From: a virus
DNA: 33,001 nucleotides
IMG/VR virus record: IMGVR_UViG_3300023116_005244
Span: 1-33,001 of that record
Strand: one strand, 5' to 3'
A program made the position numbers and the translations under genes. The notes under the pieces were generated by a model. It searched no databases. It was not told the origin of the DNA and saw nothing but the letters and a program-made list of their open reading frames with translations. Of the stretch, positions 8,049 to 17,453 are shown piece after piece. Within the stretch, counting starts at the first letter, position 1; the number at the start of each line of letters is the position of its first letter.

Positions 8049-11000
8049 ATGGTACAACTAGTCAATAAAAATACTTTTAGCACAACCTATAAGGATGATT
8101 ATGCTGATAGCGATAACTTTTATCGTATTCTTTTTAATAGCGGTAGAAAGCTTCAGGCGCGAGAGTTAACACAATCTCAAACTATTCTTCAAAAACAAAT
8201 TGAAAGAATGGGTAATAATCTTTATGAAGATAATACTCTTATTAAAGATGGTACTGCACAAATTGATAATAACTATGAGTTTATTAGACTTAATACTACA
8301 GCAATTCCAATTCCAACTCCACAAGATTTAGTCGGTGCAGTATATACTGGTCAAACTTCTAATATTCAATTTACAGTTGATAAAGTAGTAGAAGCAACGG
8401 GCTCTGATCCTCTTACATTATATGGCAAATACACTAATACAAAAAACTGGACTGGAACTGATACGACTGCTACACCTCGTGCAGAACCTGGTGAAACTAT
8501 GACGGCTACATCATTAACTAATATCCAAGTAGAATCAGCAACTACTTCAGTTGGACGAGGTTCTCGTTTCGTTGCAGGTGGAGCCATTTATTATTCAAAA
8601 GGATTTTTTGTATTTACAGATAATCAAGAAATTATCATTTCAAAATATACTAATACGCCTACTGCTGAAATTGGTTTTAAAAGAATTGAAGAAACTGTTT
8701 CTTCAGATGATGATGCAGATCTATATGATAATCAAGGTTCAGAACCAAATATTACAGCACCTGGCGCAGATCGATATAGAATTCGTTTACAATTAGTGAA
8801 TAAAGCAGATTTAGCGGCAGGCGATGACTTTATCTTTAGAGCGTATGTAAATCAAGGCGTAATTACATCTTCTTCTAAAATTACTAATAGCTATAATATT
8901 CCTGCTGCTCATGTTGCAGAAAGAATTTTCGAAAATTCAGGCGATTATCTTGTAAAACCATTTGGTTTAGAATATACTGCTGACTCTCAAAATACTCATC
9001 TTTTAGCAAATATCACAGATGGTATTGCAGTTGTTCAAGGATTTAGAAGTACTCGTTTTACTTCGAAACCAACTATTCGCGTAAAGAAAGCTATTGATAC
9101 AGTTACATTTGAAGATCAACTTGTAGCTACACCCTATGGTAATTATTTTGAAGCTGATTCTATGCCAGCTCAGGCTCCGAGACTTCAAACATCTACTGGT
9201 TATGATCAACAAATTATCAAACCAAATGCAGATTTTGGTGGTGCTCAAATTGGTACTTGTTATGTACGTCATATTGAAAGACAAGGTGATGGCACATTCC
9301 ACATATATGTCTTTGATTTATTATTGAATGATGGTTCTTCTATTGATGATATTGGTTCTATTGGAATCAGTACAGATGAATACTTTAATATTAATAATAA
9401 CTCAAGAAATAATGGTCCATTTACTCGTACCACATCGCGTAATAATCTTATCTATCCATTGCCAATTCCTCGTGCAGCAGATATTACAAATGCTGATCTT
9501 ACTGTTCAACGTCAGTTTGAAATTAATGCTATTGCAGGTAATAACGATATTACTACAACGGGATCAGAAACATTTGTCGATACAAACGTATGGACTGTAA
9601 CAGACAAATATGGTAATAGAGATTCTGCTTTAAATGCTTCATTTGGTATTTCATTACTCAACTCAAATCAAACTGCGAGATTGACAGGTTTAACTACTGG
9701 TGAAGATACTCGTATTACTGCATATGTTCGTAAACCAAATGTTACTGGTAGAAGTAAAACTGTTACCGAAATAAATGAAACTTTATTTGTTGAATCTGAT
9801 GCTGTAACTGGTCTTAACTATATTAATTTGGCCAAAGCTGATATTATTGAAGTAACTCATATCGAAGATCCAGATGATAGTGATCAAAGCTATTTCAATC
9901 AATTCTCTTTAGATGACGGTCGTAGAGATAACTTCTATGCAAATGGTAAACTCATCTATCTTGATGATTCAGCTCCAAATGATATGAGACAATTTGCTCT
10001 TGGTGGTGGTGCTACTGGTGGATCAGGTGTAAGAGTAAGATATAGACATTTCCAACACGCTGGTGGATCTACTTTCTTTGATAAAACTTCTTATGATGGT
10101 CAAGTAGATTATGCTGATATTCCTGTTCATACATATCAGGATGGTACACAAATTCGTCTCACCGATGCATTAGACTTTAGACCAACTATGGATGCATCTG
10201 GTCAATTTGAAACTTCTACTGGTGGATCTATTAATGAATTACCAAAACCAACTGGTGTTGTAGATTTAAATGTATCATATTATGTTCCAAGAGCAGATAA
10301 ACTTACTATTGATAAAAATGGTCAATTAAATTATATTAAAGGTGTATCTGCTTACAGGCCAACTCCTCCATCTACTCCAGATGGAGAAATGGCTTTATTT
10401 GAAATATATTTGGGTTCAAATACTCTTGATGAAAAAGATTTAAGAATTAAAAGAATTGATCATAAACGTTATACAATGAGTCAAATTGGTTTGCTTGAAA
10501 AACGTTTAGCTCGTCTTGAAGAACTTACTACTCTTACTTTACTTGAAGCAAAGGCTGATAATTTCCAAGTTTATGATGCAAACGGATTAGATAGAACAAG
10601 ATCTGGATTTGTTGTTGATAATTTCACATCACATGCTTATACTGATTTTAGAAACTTAGATCATAGAGCAGCTATTGATTTACAATCAGGTATTGTGTAT
10701 CCAAGAAAAGTAGAACGTACTCTTGATTTATTATATGATTCTGATGATAATAACTCTGGAAGCTTAAATTGTGTATTAGAGGGTGGTTATCTTATTCCAA
10801 CGTATGAAGAAGAAGTATATATGGAAAATGATTATACTTCTGGTGTCTTCCTCTTAAATCCATTCCAAGTAAACTCTTTTGCTGGTACTATGGAATTAGC
10901 TCCTGCAAGTGATACATGGTATGAAACTGCTTATGCAGCCAGTAAAACAGTGAATTATTTAGGTTCAACTATATTATCTGATGGTTCATTTAAATGGAAT

Positions 11001-11957
11001 GATTGGGAATGGAATTGGAAAGGTAAAACTGTCGAAGAGATTCAAGTAGGTGATACTACAAATAAAATTGAAACAGTATCTGGTAGAACTACTACGACAT
11101 CTTGGAATGTTGTTGAAGATACGTATGTCACAGAGACTTTCGATAAAGATGTCTTAGTAAAATCAGAATCAATTCCAACTATGAGATCTAAGCTTATTCG
11201 ATTTAGAGCTACAGGTCTTCAACCAAATGCAAATATGTATGCGTTCTTCAACAACGTGTCAGTAGACAATTGGGTAAGAGCCGAAGATTTTAGTTCTATT
11301 GATTGGGAAACAGAATTCAATAATGATGTTGATTACGGAACATCACAAATCGGAGCCACTGAACATCCAAATGGTAAATCACAATTAACAACTGATGCAA
11401 ATGGTGTATGTGAAGGTTCATTCTTTATTCCTTCTACACCATCTTTCTTCTTCCATTGTGGAACATTGAAGTTTGAATTAAAGAACGTAACTGGTGTTGG
11501 TAATCAAAATTATACTTCACGAGCAATCACAAATTATACTGCAGCTGGTACATTACAAACATTCCAAAAAAATTATACATCTACAAGATATGTCAAAATT
11601 GAAGGTGATAATGAAACTTATACAGCTCCATTAATTATTAATTCTGGTAGTAGTGGTTCTAATTCATCGAACGATAATAACTGGACTAATACATCTAATA
11701 CTAGTACTACAACTACTACAGCTCCAGCAAGTAGAGATGATCCAACTCCAGTAGTTATTAATAACAATAATGATAAAAATGAATCTGTTCCAATTACAAG
11801 TAATGTTTGCTATACGCCAAGCGATAATGATGATTTTATTAGTTCGGCATTTAATGATCCAGGTTCATTGTTACCTCCATCTTCTGGATCTTCACAATTC
11901 GGTACGCAAAAAGAAAATAAAGGGTTCTTTGAAACTCTATTTGGTTGGTTATTTTAA
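8049..11957 (+). CDS. Large DUF4815-type baseplate/tail protein
   Basis: The 1302-residue product is the largest in the window. The N-terminus (KNTFSTTYKDDYADSDNFYRILFNSGRKLQARELTQSQTILQKQIERMGNNLYEDNTLIKDGT, described here by its parts) matches what I know of DUF4815 virion proteins of marine T4-like phages, which sit at the baseplate periphery. The body is beta-rich. Residues about 800-850 include the helical segment LLEKRLARLEELTTLTLLE. Residues 1198-1255 are a Ser/Thr/Asn-rich low-complexity linker, followed by about 47 residues ending in a hydrophobic GFFETLFGWLF. The next gene looks like the C-terminal part of the same kind of protein (see findings). The start follows AGGATAAAGC. A structural role is firm; the precise location in the virion is inferred. 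Confidence 0.8.
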   Translation: MVQLVNKNTFSTTYKDDYADSDNFYRILFNSGRKLQARELTQSQTILQKQIERMGNNLYEDNTLIKDGTAQIDNNYEFIRLNTTAIPIPTPQDLVGAVYTGQTSNIQFTVDKVVEATGSDPLTLYGKYTNTKNWTGTDTTATPRAEPGETMTATSLTNIQVESATTSVGRGSRFVAGGAIYYSKGFFVFTDNQEIIISKYTNTPTAEIGFKRIEETVSSDDDADLYDNQGSEPNITAPGADRYRIRLQLVNKADLAAGDDFIFRAYVNQGVITSSSKITNSYNIPAAHVAERIFENSGDYLVKPFGLEYTADSQNTHLLANITDGIAVVQGFRSTRFTSKPTIRVKKAIDTVTFEDQLVATPYGNYFEADSMPAQAPRLQTSTGYDQQIIKPNADFGGAQIGTCYVRHIERQGDGTFHIYVFDLLLNDGSSIDDIGSIGISTDEYFNINNNSRNNGPFTRTTSRNNLIYPLPIPRAADITNADLTVQRQFEINAIAGNNDITTTGSETFVDTNVWTVTDKYGNRDSALNASFGISLLNSNQTARLTGLTTGEDTRITAYVRKPNVTGRSKTVTEINETLFVESDAVTGLNYINLAKADIIEVTHIEDPDDSDQSYFNQFSLDDGRRDNFYANGKLIYLDDSAPNDMRQFALGGGATGGSGVRVRYRHFQHAGGSTFFDKTSYDGQVDYADIPVHTYQDGTQIRLTDALDFRPTMDASGQFETSTGGSINELPKPTGVVDLNVSYYVPRADKLTIDKNGQLNYIKGVSAYRPTPPSTPDGEMALFEIYLGSNTLDEKDLRIKRIDHKRYTMSQIGLLEKRLARLEELTTLTLLEAKADNFQVYDANGLDRTRSGFVVDNFTSHAYTDFRNLDHRAAIDLQSGIVYPRKVERTLDLLYDSDDNNSGSLNCVLEGGYLIPTYEEEVYMENDYTSGVFLLNPFQVNSFAGTMELAPASDTWYETAYAASKTVNYLGSTILSDGSFKWNDWEWNWKGKTVEEIQVGDTTNKIETVSGRTTTTSWNVVEDTYVTETFDKDVLVKSESIPTMRSKLIRFRATGLQPNANMYAFFNNVSVDNWVRAEDFSSIDWETEFNNDVDYGTSQIGATEHPNGKSQLTTDANGVCEGSFFIPSTPSFFFHCGTLKFELKNVTGVGNQNYTSRAITNYTAAGTLQTFQKNYTSTRYVKIEGDNETYTAPLIINSGSSGSNSSNDNNWTNTSNTSTTTTTAPASRDDPTPVVINNNNDKNESVPITSNVCYTPSDNDDFISSAFNDPGSLLPPSSGSSQFGTQKENKGFFETLFGWLF

Positions 11958-11969
11958 TAGGAGAATATT

Positions 11970-13631
11970 ATGGTAGAAACACCGATTAGCACACAAAATA
12001 CTAGCCGAGTAGCTCAATCCTTTTATGTCGATAGAGACAGAGGAATATTTGTAACAAGTATCGACATTTATTTCTCTGAAAAATCAGATACTACTGATTT
12101 ACCAGTTTATCTTACATTGAGACCTATGGAAAGTGGAAGACCTTCTCCATATACATATTTAGCTAAAGCTGAAAAAAATTGGTCAGATATTAATGTAGAT
12201 TCTACAGGACAAACTCCTACTAATTTTAAATTTTCTCATCCAGTTTATCTCGATGCTTTTAGATTTTATGCTTTTGCAGTTGAAACAAATACATCTAAAT
12301 ATAAAATACACTATTCAGAAATCTATCAACACATTCTTGGATCTACTGAAAAACTTGTAGATAAAAATCCAGTAACTGGTTCTGTATTTTATTCACAAAA
12401 CGGTGTTACTTGGTCAGAAGTTCAAGAGCAAGATCTCAAATTTAGAGTAAAGAAAGCCACATGGGTTAATCATCCAAGTATAACCGCAAATGAACTTGTA
12501 AATATTAAACTTCAAAATAAAGCGGTACCAAATAGAATACTTGCTTCGAATCCCATTAAAACCGATGGAACAACTACCTTTTATGTAAAACATCCAAATC
12601 ATGGGTTTTTAGAAGGTGATACTGTAAATATTTCTGGTGTTGTTGGTTTAGGTGGCACTAATTATATTGGTGGTATTCATAAAGATAATATTAATGGTGT
12701 AAGAACTATTAAATCAGGTTCTGGTAATGTAGCTGCTCGAGATTGGAAAGGCTATTATATTGTAGCTGGAACAGGTGCGGCAAATACTACATTAGCTGGA
12801 GAAACTGGAGGAGGGGATGCTGTAGAAGTAGAACAAAACTATATTTACACCCACTTTGTTCCAAACTTAGATACTGCAAATGTAAATGGTACACAAGTAT
12901 TTGCTGGTGTTAAAGGATTTTCTGCTCAAAAGAATATTTTTAACTCAGAATCTGGTGCATACGATAGAGATGCTACTTATGCTCAAGTAAAATTAAATAA
13001 AACAAATAGATGGAGAGATGTTCCTCGAGTAATCGGAAACTCTTCGGTTGAAGCTGCTCATACTACAGGTGCATCTATTAATGATAATAAATCATTTGAA
13101 ATTGGATTGTATTTAAGTACTGATGATGCAAGAGATGTAATGCCATTTATTGATATGCAAAGAGCAAACGTTGCTTTAATGTACCCAGCAATTGACAATC
13201 CAAGCTTAACTGTAAATAGTACAAATGGTCAAAATATGGTAGCATATCCTGTTGCTGAAACAAGTCCTTCAGGTGGTACTATATTAGCAAAACACATTAC
13301 TTCTATATTCCCAGTTGAAGAACCAGCAGTTGGTATTAAACTTCTTATTGGAGCAAATAGACCTAATGTGGCTAACTTTGATGTTTATTATAGAGTTGGC
13401 ACAAGCGATGAAAATATAAGAGAAAAATCTTGGGTTTATGTTGCTGCTGACAATTCTCCTCCATCTGATGAAAATCCTGGAATTTACAGAGATTATGAAT
13501 ATACAATTGGTGGAGATAATGGTCTTACTCAAGAATTTGAACAATTCCAGTTTAAAATCACAATGAATACAAGTAATATGTTATATTACCCAACACTAAG
13601 AGATTTGAGAGCGATAATTTTATTAGATTGA
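11970..13631 (+). CDS. Virion structural protein, companion of the DUF4815-type protein
   Basis: The 553-residue protein begins with SRVAQSFYVDRDRGIFVTSIDIYFSEKS (in residues 11-38) and continues with LTLRPMESGRPS and FKFSHPVYLDAFRFYAFAVETN. This jelly-roll-like pattern (AQSF.V....G.FVTSID.YF) is what I recall at the C-terminal side of large DUF4815 proteins in marine T4-like phages. It contains a KHPNHGFLEGDTVNISGV segment (about 200-225), a small beta module frequent in phage baseplate proteins. The gene starts 12 bases after the previous stop with TAGGAGAAT as a clear ribosome site. No enzymatic motif or membrane segment is seen. Structural assignment is good, function unknown. Confidence 0.75.
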   Translation: MVETPISTQNTSRVAQSFYVDRDRGIFVTSIDIYFSEKSDTTDLPVYLTLRPMESGRPSPYTYLAKAEKNWSDINVDSTGQTPTNFKFSHPVYLDAFRFYAFAVETNTSKYKIHYSEIYQHILGSTEKLVDKNPVTGSVFYSQNGVTWSEVQEQDLKFRVKKATWVNHPSITANELVNIKLQNKAVPNRILASNPIKTDGTTTFYVKHPNHGFLEGDTVNISGVVGLGGTNYIGGIHKDNINGVRTIKSGSGNVAARDWKGYYIVAGTGAANTTLAGETGGGDAVEVEQNYIYTHFVPNLDTANVNGTQVFAGVKGFSAQKNIFNSESGAYDRDATYAQVKLNKTNRWRDVPRVIGNSSVEAAHTTGASINDNKSFEIGLYLSTDDARDVMPFIDMQRANVALMYPAIDNPSLTVNSTNGQNMVAYPVAETSPSGGTILAKHITSIFPVEEPAVGIKLLIGANRPNVANFDVYYRVGTSDENIREKSWVYVAADNSPPSDENPGIYRDYEYTIGGDNGLTQEFEQFQFKITMNTSNMLYYPTLRDLRAIILLD

Positions 13632-13632
13632 T

Positions 13633-13845
13633 ATGGTTAAAAAAATTGAAGGTCGACCAGACTTGGTAAAAGATGAAAATACAGGCGTGTTTAGCTATAT
13701 AAATAGTGCTAAGAAGAAACAGGCACGTGCTGAAAGATTAAAACAATTAGAGCATGAACAAGAAACAAAGAAAGATGTAGAAAATCTTAAGCAAGATGTC
13801 AGTGAAATTAAAGATATGCTTAAGGCACTATTGGAAAAATTGTAG
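13633..13845 (+). CDS. Small coiled-coil protein of the tail block
   Basis: The 70-residue charged protein starts one base after the preceding stop and ends nine bases before the tail-fibre gene. Residues 26-70 are almost entirely Lys/Glu/Gln with Leu at heptad spacing (LKQLEHEQETKKDVENLKQD, then VSEIKDMLKALLEKL), so a coiled coil is very likely. Size and position suit a scaffold, fibre-assembly helper or minor virion protein, but the sequence does not show which. The coding sequence contains a late promoter octamer on the same strand. Confidence 0.7.
   Translation: MVKKIEGRPDLVKDENTGVFSYINSAKKKQARAERLKQLEHEQETKKDVENLKQDVSEIKDMLKALLEKL
13698..13705 (+). promoter_or_regulatory. Possible intragenic late promoter octamer
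   Basis: Exact TATAAATA inside the small coiled-coil gene, 149 bases before the tail-fibre start. It could drive the fibre genes separately from the baseplate operon. Because octamer matches inside coding DNA are expected by chance at this base composition, support is weaker than for the two intergenic copies. Confidence 0.4.
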
Positions 13846-13854
13846 GTAAAACAC

Positions 13855-16296
13855 ATGGCTAGAAAACAAATAGTTCTTACGACAGATACCTTTGCTAATA
13901 TGGTTAGCAAAATTAATACTATGGGTACTCATGTCGGAGATTTAGATAATCTTGATGCTGGTGTTCCTTTAGATAGTGATGTTGTTCAAGTATTAAATGC
14001 TTTATATGATTCAATCGGCGATTATAGTTTAGCTCTTAATACAGATGCTCAAACTTTAAAAGGTGCTATTAATGAATTAGAAGATTCAGTAGAAACACTC
14101 AAAGCTGATCGTGATTCTGATGAAACAAACATTATGGAATTAAATAGCGATCGTGATTCAGCTGCTGCTTCTATGAATCAGTTAATGTTAGACCGAGACT
14201 CTGACGAAACAAATATTCAACAACTAAATCAAGATAGAGATTCAGCAGCTGCTGTTATGAATCAGTTAATGTTGGATCGTGATTCTGATGAAACAAATAT
14301 TCAACAACTAAATCAAGATAGAGATTCAGCAGCTGCTGTTATGAATCAGCTGATGCAAGATAGAGACTCTGACGATGGTAAAGCACGAGAATTAGACTCT
14401 AACCAAACTTTCCTTTTACACGTAATTGGCACTGGAATTAATACAGTTGGTGCATATAATCAAGCTACGCAAACTTATAGTGGAGATATTTCTACATTTG
14501 ATGATAGCATTAGTGATAAATCTGGTATTGTACCCGCTATTAATGATCTTCAAGGGCAAATTACACAAATTAAGGCTGCAGCTGGTCTTACTGAAGGAAA
14601 TGTAGGCAGTCTTGCAAATTTACAAGATCCTATTGAACGTTCTTCAGTAGTTGCTTCGATTAATAGTTTAAGAGATTCTGTACAAGCAATGCATGATTCC
14701 ACTCACATTGGTGGACTTACATTAGATGCAAATAGAATTGGTACTAATACTGGTGACATTACTTTACATAGTGGATTTGGTTCAACTGTAGGTACTACGT
14801 TTGGTAAATTTGAAAGATATAAAGATAGCGATTTAAAAATTAGTGCAGGTGATGCTGGATCAACTGCTCTTATCATTGCTGATTCTTCAGTTACAGTTGA
14901 AGGCAATCTACGAGTTAGAGGTACAACTACAACCGTACATAGCGAAACAATTACTGTTGATGATAATATTATAGAATTAAATACTAATTATGCTGGAGCA
15001 GATCCAACAGAAGACGGCGGCATTGATATAAATCGTGGCACCCATGCAGCGGGAGATGCTCGCTTAGTTTGGGATGAAGGTGATAGTAATTGGCAAATTG
15101 GTGTTGCAACTGATTTAAAGAAAGTTGTAAGAAAAGGTGAGGCTAATGATGTAACAACAGCCATGATTCAAGATGATGCTGTTACTAATGCTAAATTAAG
15201 AAACTCAGCAGGGTACTCTGTAATTGGTAAAGCCACAAATGGAGCTGGTAATCCAGCAGATATAACATTAGCGGCTAATTCTTTCCTTGGTCGTTCTGGA
15301 ACTAGTGATATTGCAGGTACTACGCTTTCTGATAATAGTGTTCTTGGTAAATCTGGAACTAGTGGTGCTGGTGCGATTTCAATCGATGCTAATCGAGTAC
15401 TTGGTCGTGATGGAACTGGAAATATTACTGGAATACAAATTGACGATAGTCATATTTCTGCCACAGCAGGAATTGTGAATAGTAAACTTGCAAATAGTTC
15501 TATCACTGTTAACTCAGTAACAATTTCTCTTGGTGGTTCAGGTACAATTGATATTGCTGGTGGCATTGATTCACTTGGTGCTGTAAGCGGTATTATAACT
15601 GCTGGTGTTGGAGGTAATGCTTCTCCAATACCAGGGTATGATGCCTTAGAAGATAGTTCTACTACTATTATTATGGGCCATCATCCAGAATTAGTAAATC
15701 CAACCAATGATAACCTTCCTGCAAGATCAGTTCTTATTGGTTGGCATGCTGGTTCTACTTCAGATCAAGACAACGATAATGATGGACAATTAAATAACGT
15801 TGCAATTGGTTATCTTGCAGGCTATAATAATGATGCAAGACACATTACAGCAATTGGTGCTGAGGCATTGGGTGGTGGATCACTAACATCTGGTGATGGT
15901 CATGTAGCAATTGGATATCAATCTCTATATGATGTATCATCCTCAATTAATAATGTTGCTGTTGGTAAATTTGCTGGTTATTATTTTACTTCAGGTAGTC
16001 ATAACGTAGCAGTTGGTTATAATGCTGGTCCTGGAGTTAATGGTGGTACAGCAAATACTTCAACTTATCTTGGCATGCAAGCTGGTCATGATGGTACAAC
16101 TGGTACTAATAACACTCTAATTGGTTATAACGCTCAAAAATCTAGTGCTACAGCAAGTAATGAATTTACATTTGGTGATGCGAATGTAACTAAATGGAGA
16201 TTCCCAGGTGTATCTTTAGAATGTACGACTAAAACGTTTATATATGCCTCGGATGGCACAACTGTTTTAAGGACGTTCTTGACAGGCACATCTTAA
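13855..16296 (+). CDS. Tail fibre / adhesin with coiled-coil repeats and YadA-like head
   Basis: The 813-residue product is a trimeric fibre candidate for host binding. In order: an N-terminal helical attachment region (1-80); three and a fraction 28-residue repeats built on DRDS (82 to about 182), giving a coiled coil; a helical to beta transition; a module TTTTVHSETITVDDNIIELN with PTEDGGIDINRGT (around 360-395), common in marine phage fibres; LGRSGT/LGKSGT/LGRDGT repeats (about 475-525); and a head-like region (about 625-770) with repeated NNVAIGY.AGY, HVAIGYQSL, NNVAVGKFAGY, HNVAVGYNAG and NNTLIGYNA, the pattern of left-handed YadA/Hep adhesin heads. No C-terminal intramolecular chaperone (peptidase S74) is visible. 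The start follows a GTAGGT ribosome site. Confidence 0.83.
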   Translation: MARKQIVLTTDTFANMVSKINTMGTHVGDLDNLDAGVPLDSDVVQVLNALYDSIGDYSLALNTDAQTLKGAINELEDSVETLKADRDSDETNIMELNSDRDSAAASMNQLMLDRDSDETNIQQLNQDRDSAAAVMNQLMLDRDSDETNIQQLNQDRDSAAAVMNQLMQDRDSDDGKARELDSNQTFLLHVIGTGINTVGAYNQATQTYSGDISTFDDSISDKSGIVPAINDLQGQITQIKAAAGLTEGNVGSLANLQDPIERSSVVASINSLRDSVQAMHDSTHIGGLTLDANRIGTNTGDITLHSGFGSTVGTTFGKFERYKDSDLKISAGDAGSTALIIADSSVTVEGNLRVRGTTTTVHSETITVDDNIIELNTNYAGADPTEDGGIDINRGTHAAGDARLVWDEGDSNWQIGVATDLKKVVRKGEANDVTTAMIQDDAVTNAKLRNSAGYSVIGKATNGAGNPADITLAANSFLGRSGTSDIAGTTLSDNSVLGKSGTSGAGAISIDANRVLGRDGTGNITGIQIDDSHISATAGIVNSKLANSSITVNSVTISLGGSGTIDIAGGIDSLGAVSGIITAGVGGNASPIPGYDALEDSSTTIIMGHHPELVNPTNDNLPARSVLIGWHAGSTSDQDNDNDGQLNNVAIGYLAGYNNDARHITAIGAEALGGGSLTSGDGHVAIGYQSLYDVSSSINNVAVGKFAGYYFTSGSHNVAVGYNAGPGVNGGTANTSTYLGMQAGHDGTTGTNNTLIGYNAQKSSATASNEFTFGDANVTKWRFPGVSLECTTKTFIYASDGTTVLRTFLTGTS
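14098..14400 (+). repeat. 84-base tandem repeat inside the tail-fibre gene
   Basis: Units start at 14098, 14182 and 14266, with a truncated, divergent fourth from 14350. Each unit encodes 28 residues made of two 14-residue halves, DRDSDETNIQQLNQ and DRDSAAAVMNQLML. Units two and three share a 60-base identical stretch beginning at 14206 and 14290; unit one is diverged. Fourteen residues is two heptads, so copy number changes would lengthen the stalk without breaking register. Confidence 0.9.
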
Positions 16297-16315
16297 AAGA
16301 GGGATATATAATATC

Positions 16316-17437
16316 ATGGCAACTAGAACACCCTTAAGAATGTGGAATGGCAATATTCGGGAAATGACTTCCTCAGAAATTAATAGTGTCATTGCCCGAA
16401 TGGCGTCAAAATATCATTACGATGCTTCAATATTATTAGATGTTGATAACGGATGGAATAAGTTTGAATATTTACCTACTACGGCAGATTATAATGGCGA
16501 AATTCATATAGATTTTCGAAATGAATATTATACAACTGGTACAGCTGCTACAAATGCATCGAATTATCCATCTGAGACAACTACTGGAGAACCAGTTTAC
16601 CAAAATAACCAGTACTTCAATAATTCTCTGTGGCCTAAATTAGAATATCAAAATAATTATGGTTTATCAGGATTTGATACAGATACAGATAATAAAAGAT
16701 TTCCTTTGTTTTATAATAATGGAAACTTACAATGTATGTCACTTACTGACGTATTAGATACATTTGTTTATCCAGCATTCGAGTATATTGCTGGTTCTCC
16801 GATTACCCCTGCTGAAGATCAACCAGGCGCGTATAAAATTATTGGTAAATCAGGATCAAGCGGGGATGGTGGAGAAGGGGTTGCTCCTACAACACCATCA
16901 GGATTTACAAGAATTGGAACAGTTCCAATTTATAGAGATTGGTTCGCAGATCAAGTAAGATATACAGACGGAACAGCAACAGCAACAATTGGTACTTCCG
17001 GAACTACTCAAAACTATTATGAATATGTTGAGTATTGGTTATTTAGAAAAAACCATTCTGGAACATTTTCGAGTTTTGCTGATAGTGGCACTGCAATTCC
17101 ATTGCATATGACACCTGGAGCAAATGTAGAAGATCATAATTTACAAGAAAAAGATGTTGATGAACTTGTAAAAGTTTTAAAATTTTATGCTCATGGTGAA
17201 GGTGGTACAGGAACGAGAAGATTAACTTATAAAATTGTTGATGCTGCTACTACCTCTCTTGATATTTTAGGTACAATTATGAATAACAGTACAACAAATT
17301 CTACAGGTCAAGCTGGTACAAAATATAATCTATTTGTTAATGCTAATGACTATCGAGCACAAGAATTTCCAGTGGGTACAATTGTAGTTCAAGATCAATA
17401 TGCATTAGTTATAGATCCAAATGATACTGTACATTAA
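16316..17437 (+). CDS. Structural protein of unknown function in the fibre region
   Basis: I do not recognise this 373-residue protein. It starts MATRTPLRMWNGNIREMTSSEINSVIARMASKYHYD; the short helix around MTSSEINSVIARMA may be an attachment element. The remainder is rich in Asn, Thr, Tyr and Gly with beta character and a Gly/Ser-rich hinge (GKSGSSGDGGEGVAPTTPSG at about 177-196). No signal peptide, membrane segment or catalytic motif is seen. It lies between the fibre and the repeat protein, 19 bases after the former behind AGAGGGAT and 16 bases before the latter, so it is probably a virion protein of the distal tail. Confidence 0.72.
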   Translation: MATRTPLRMWNGNIREMTSSEINSVIARMASKYHYDASILLDVDNGWNKFEYLPTTADYNGEIHIDFRNEYYTTGTAATNASNYPSETTTGEPVYQNNQYFNNSLWPKLEYQNNYGLSGFDTDTDNKRFPLFYNNGNLQCMSLTDVLDTFVYPAFEYIAGSPITPAEDQPGAYKIIGKSGSSGDGGEGVAPTTPSGFTRIGTVPIYRDWFADQVRYTDGTATATIGTSGTTQNYYEYVEYWLFRKNHSGTFSSFADSGTAIPLHMTPGANVEDHNLQEKDVDELVKVLKFYAHGEGGTGTRRLTYKIVDAATTSLDILGTIMNNSTTNSTGQAGTKYNLFVNANDYRAQEFPVGTIVVQDQYALVIDPNDTVH

Positions 17438-17453
17438 ATTATAAAGGTTTATT

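Noticed and set aside
9003-9302. Minus-strand frame and several + frames inside the 1302-aa gene
   Set aside because: They lie wholly within a clear structural gene, give Leu/Ile/Met-rich or Cys/Ser-rich products typical of shifted frames, and lack ribosome sites.
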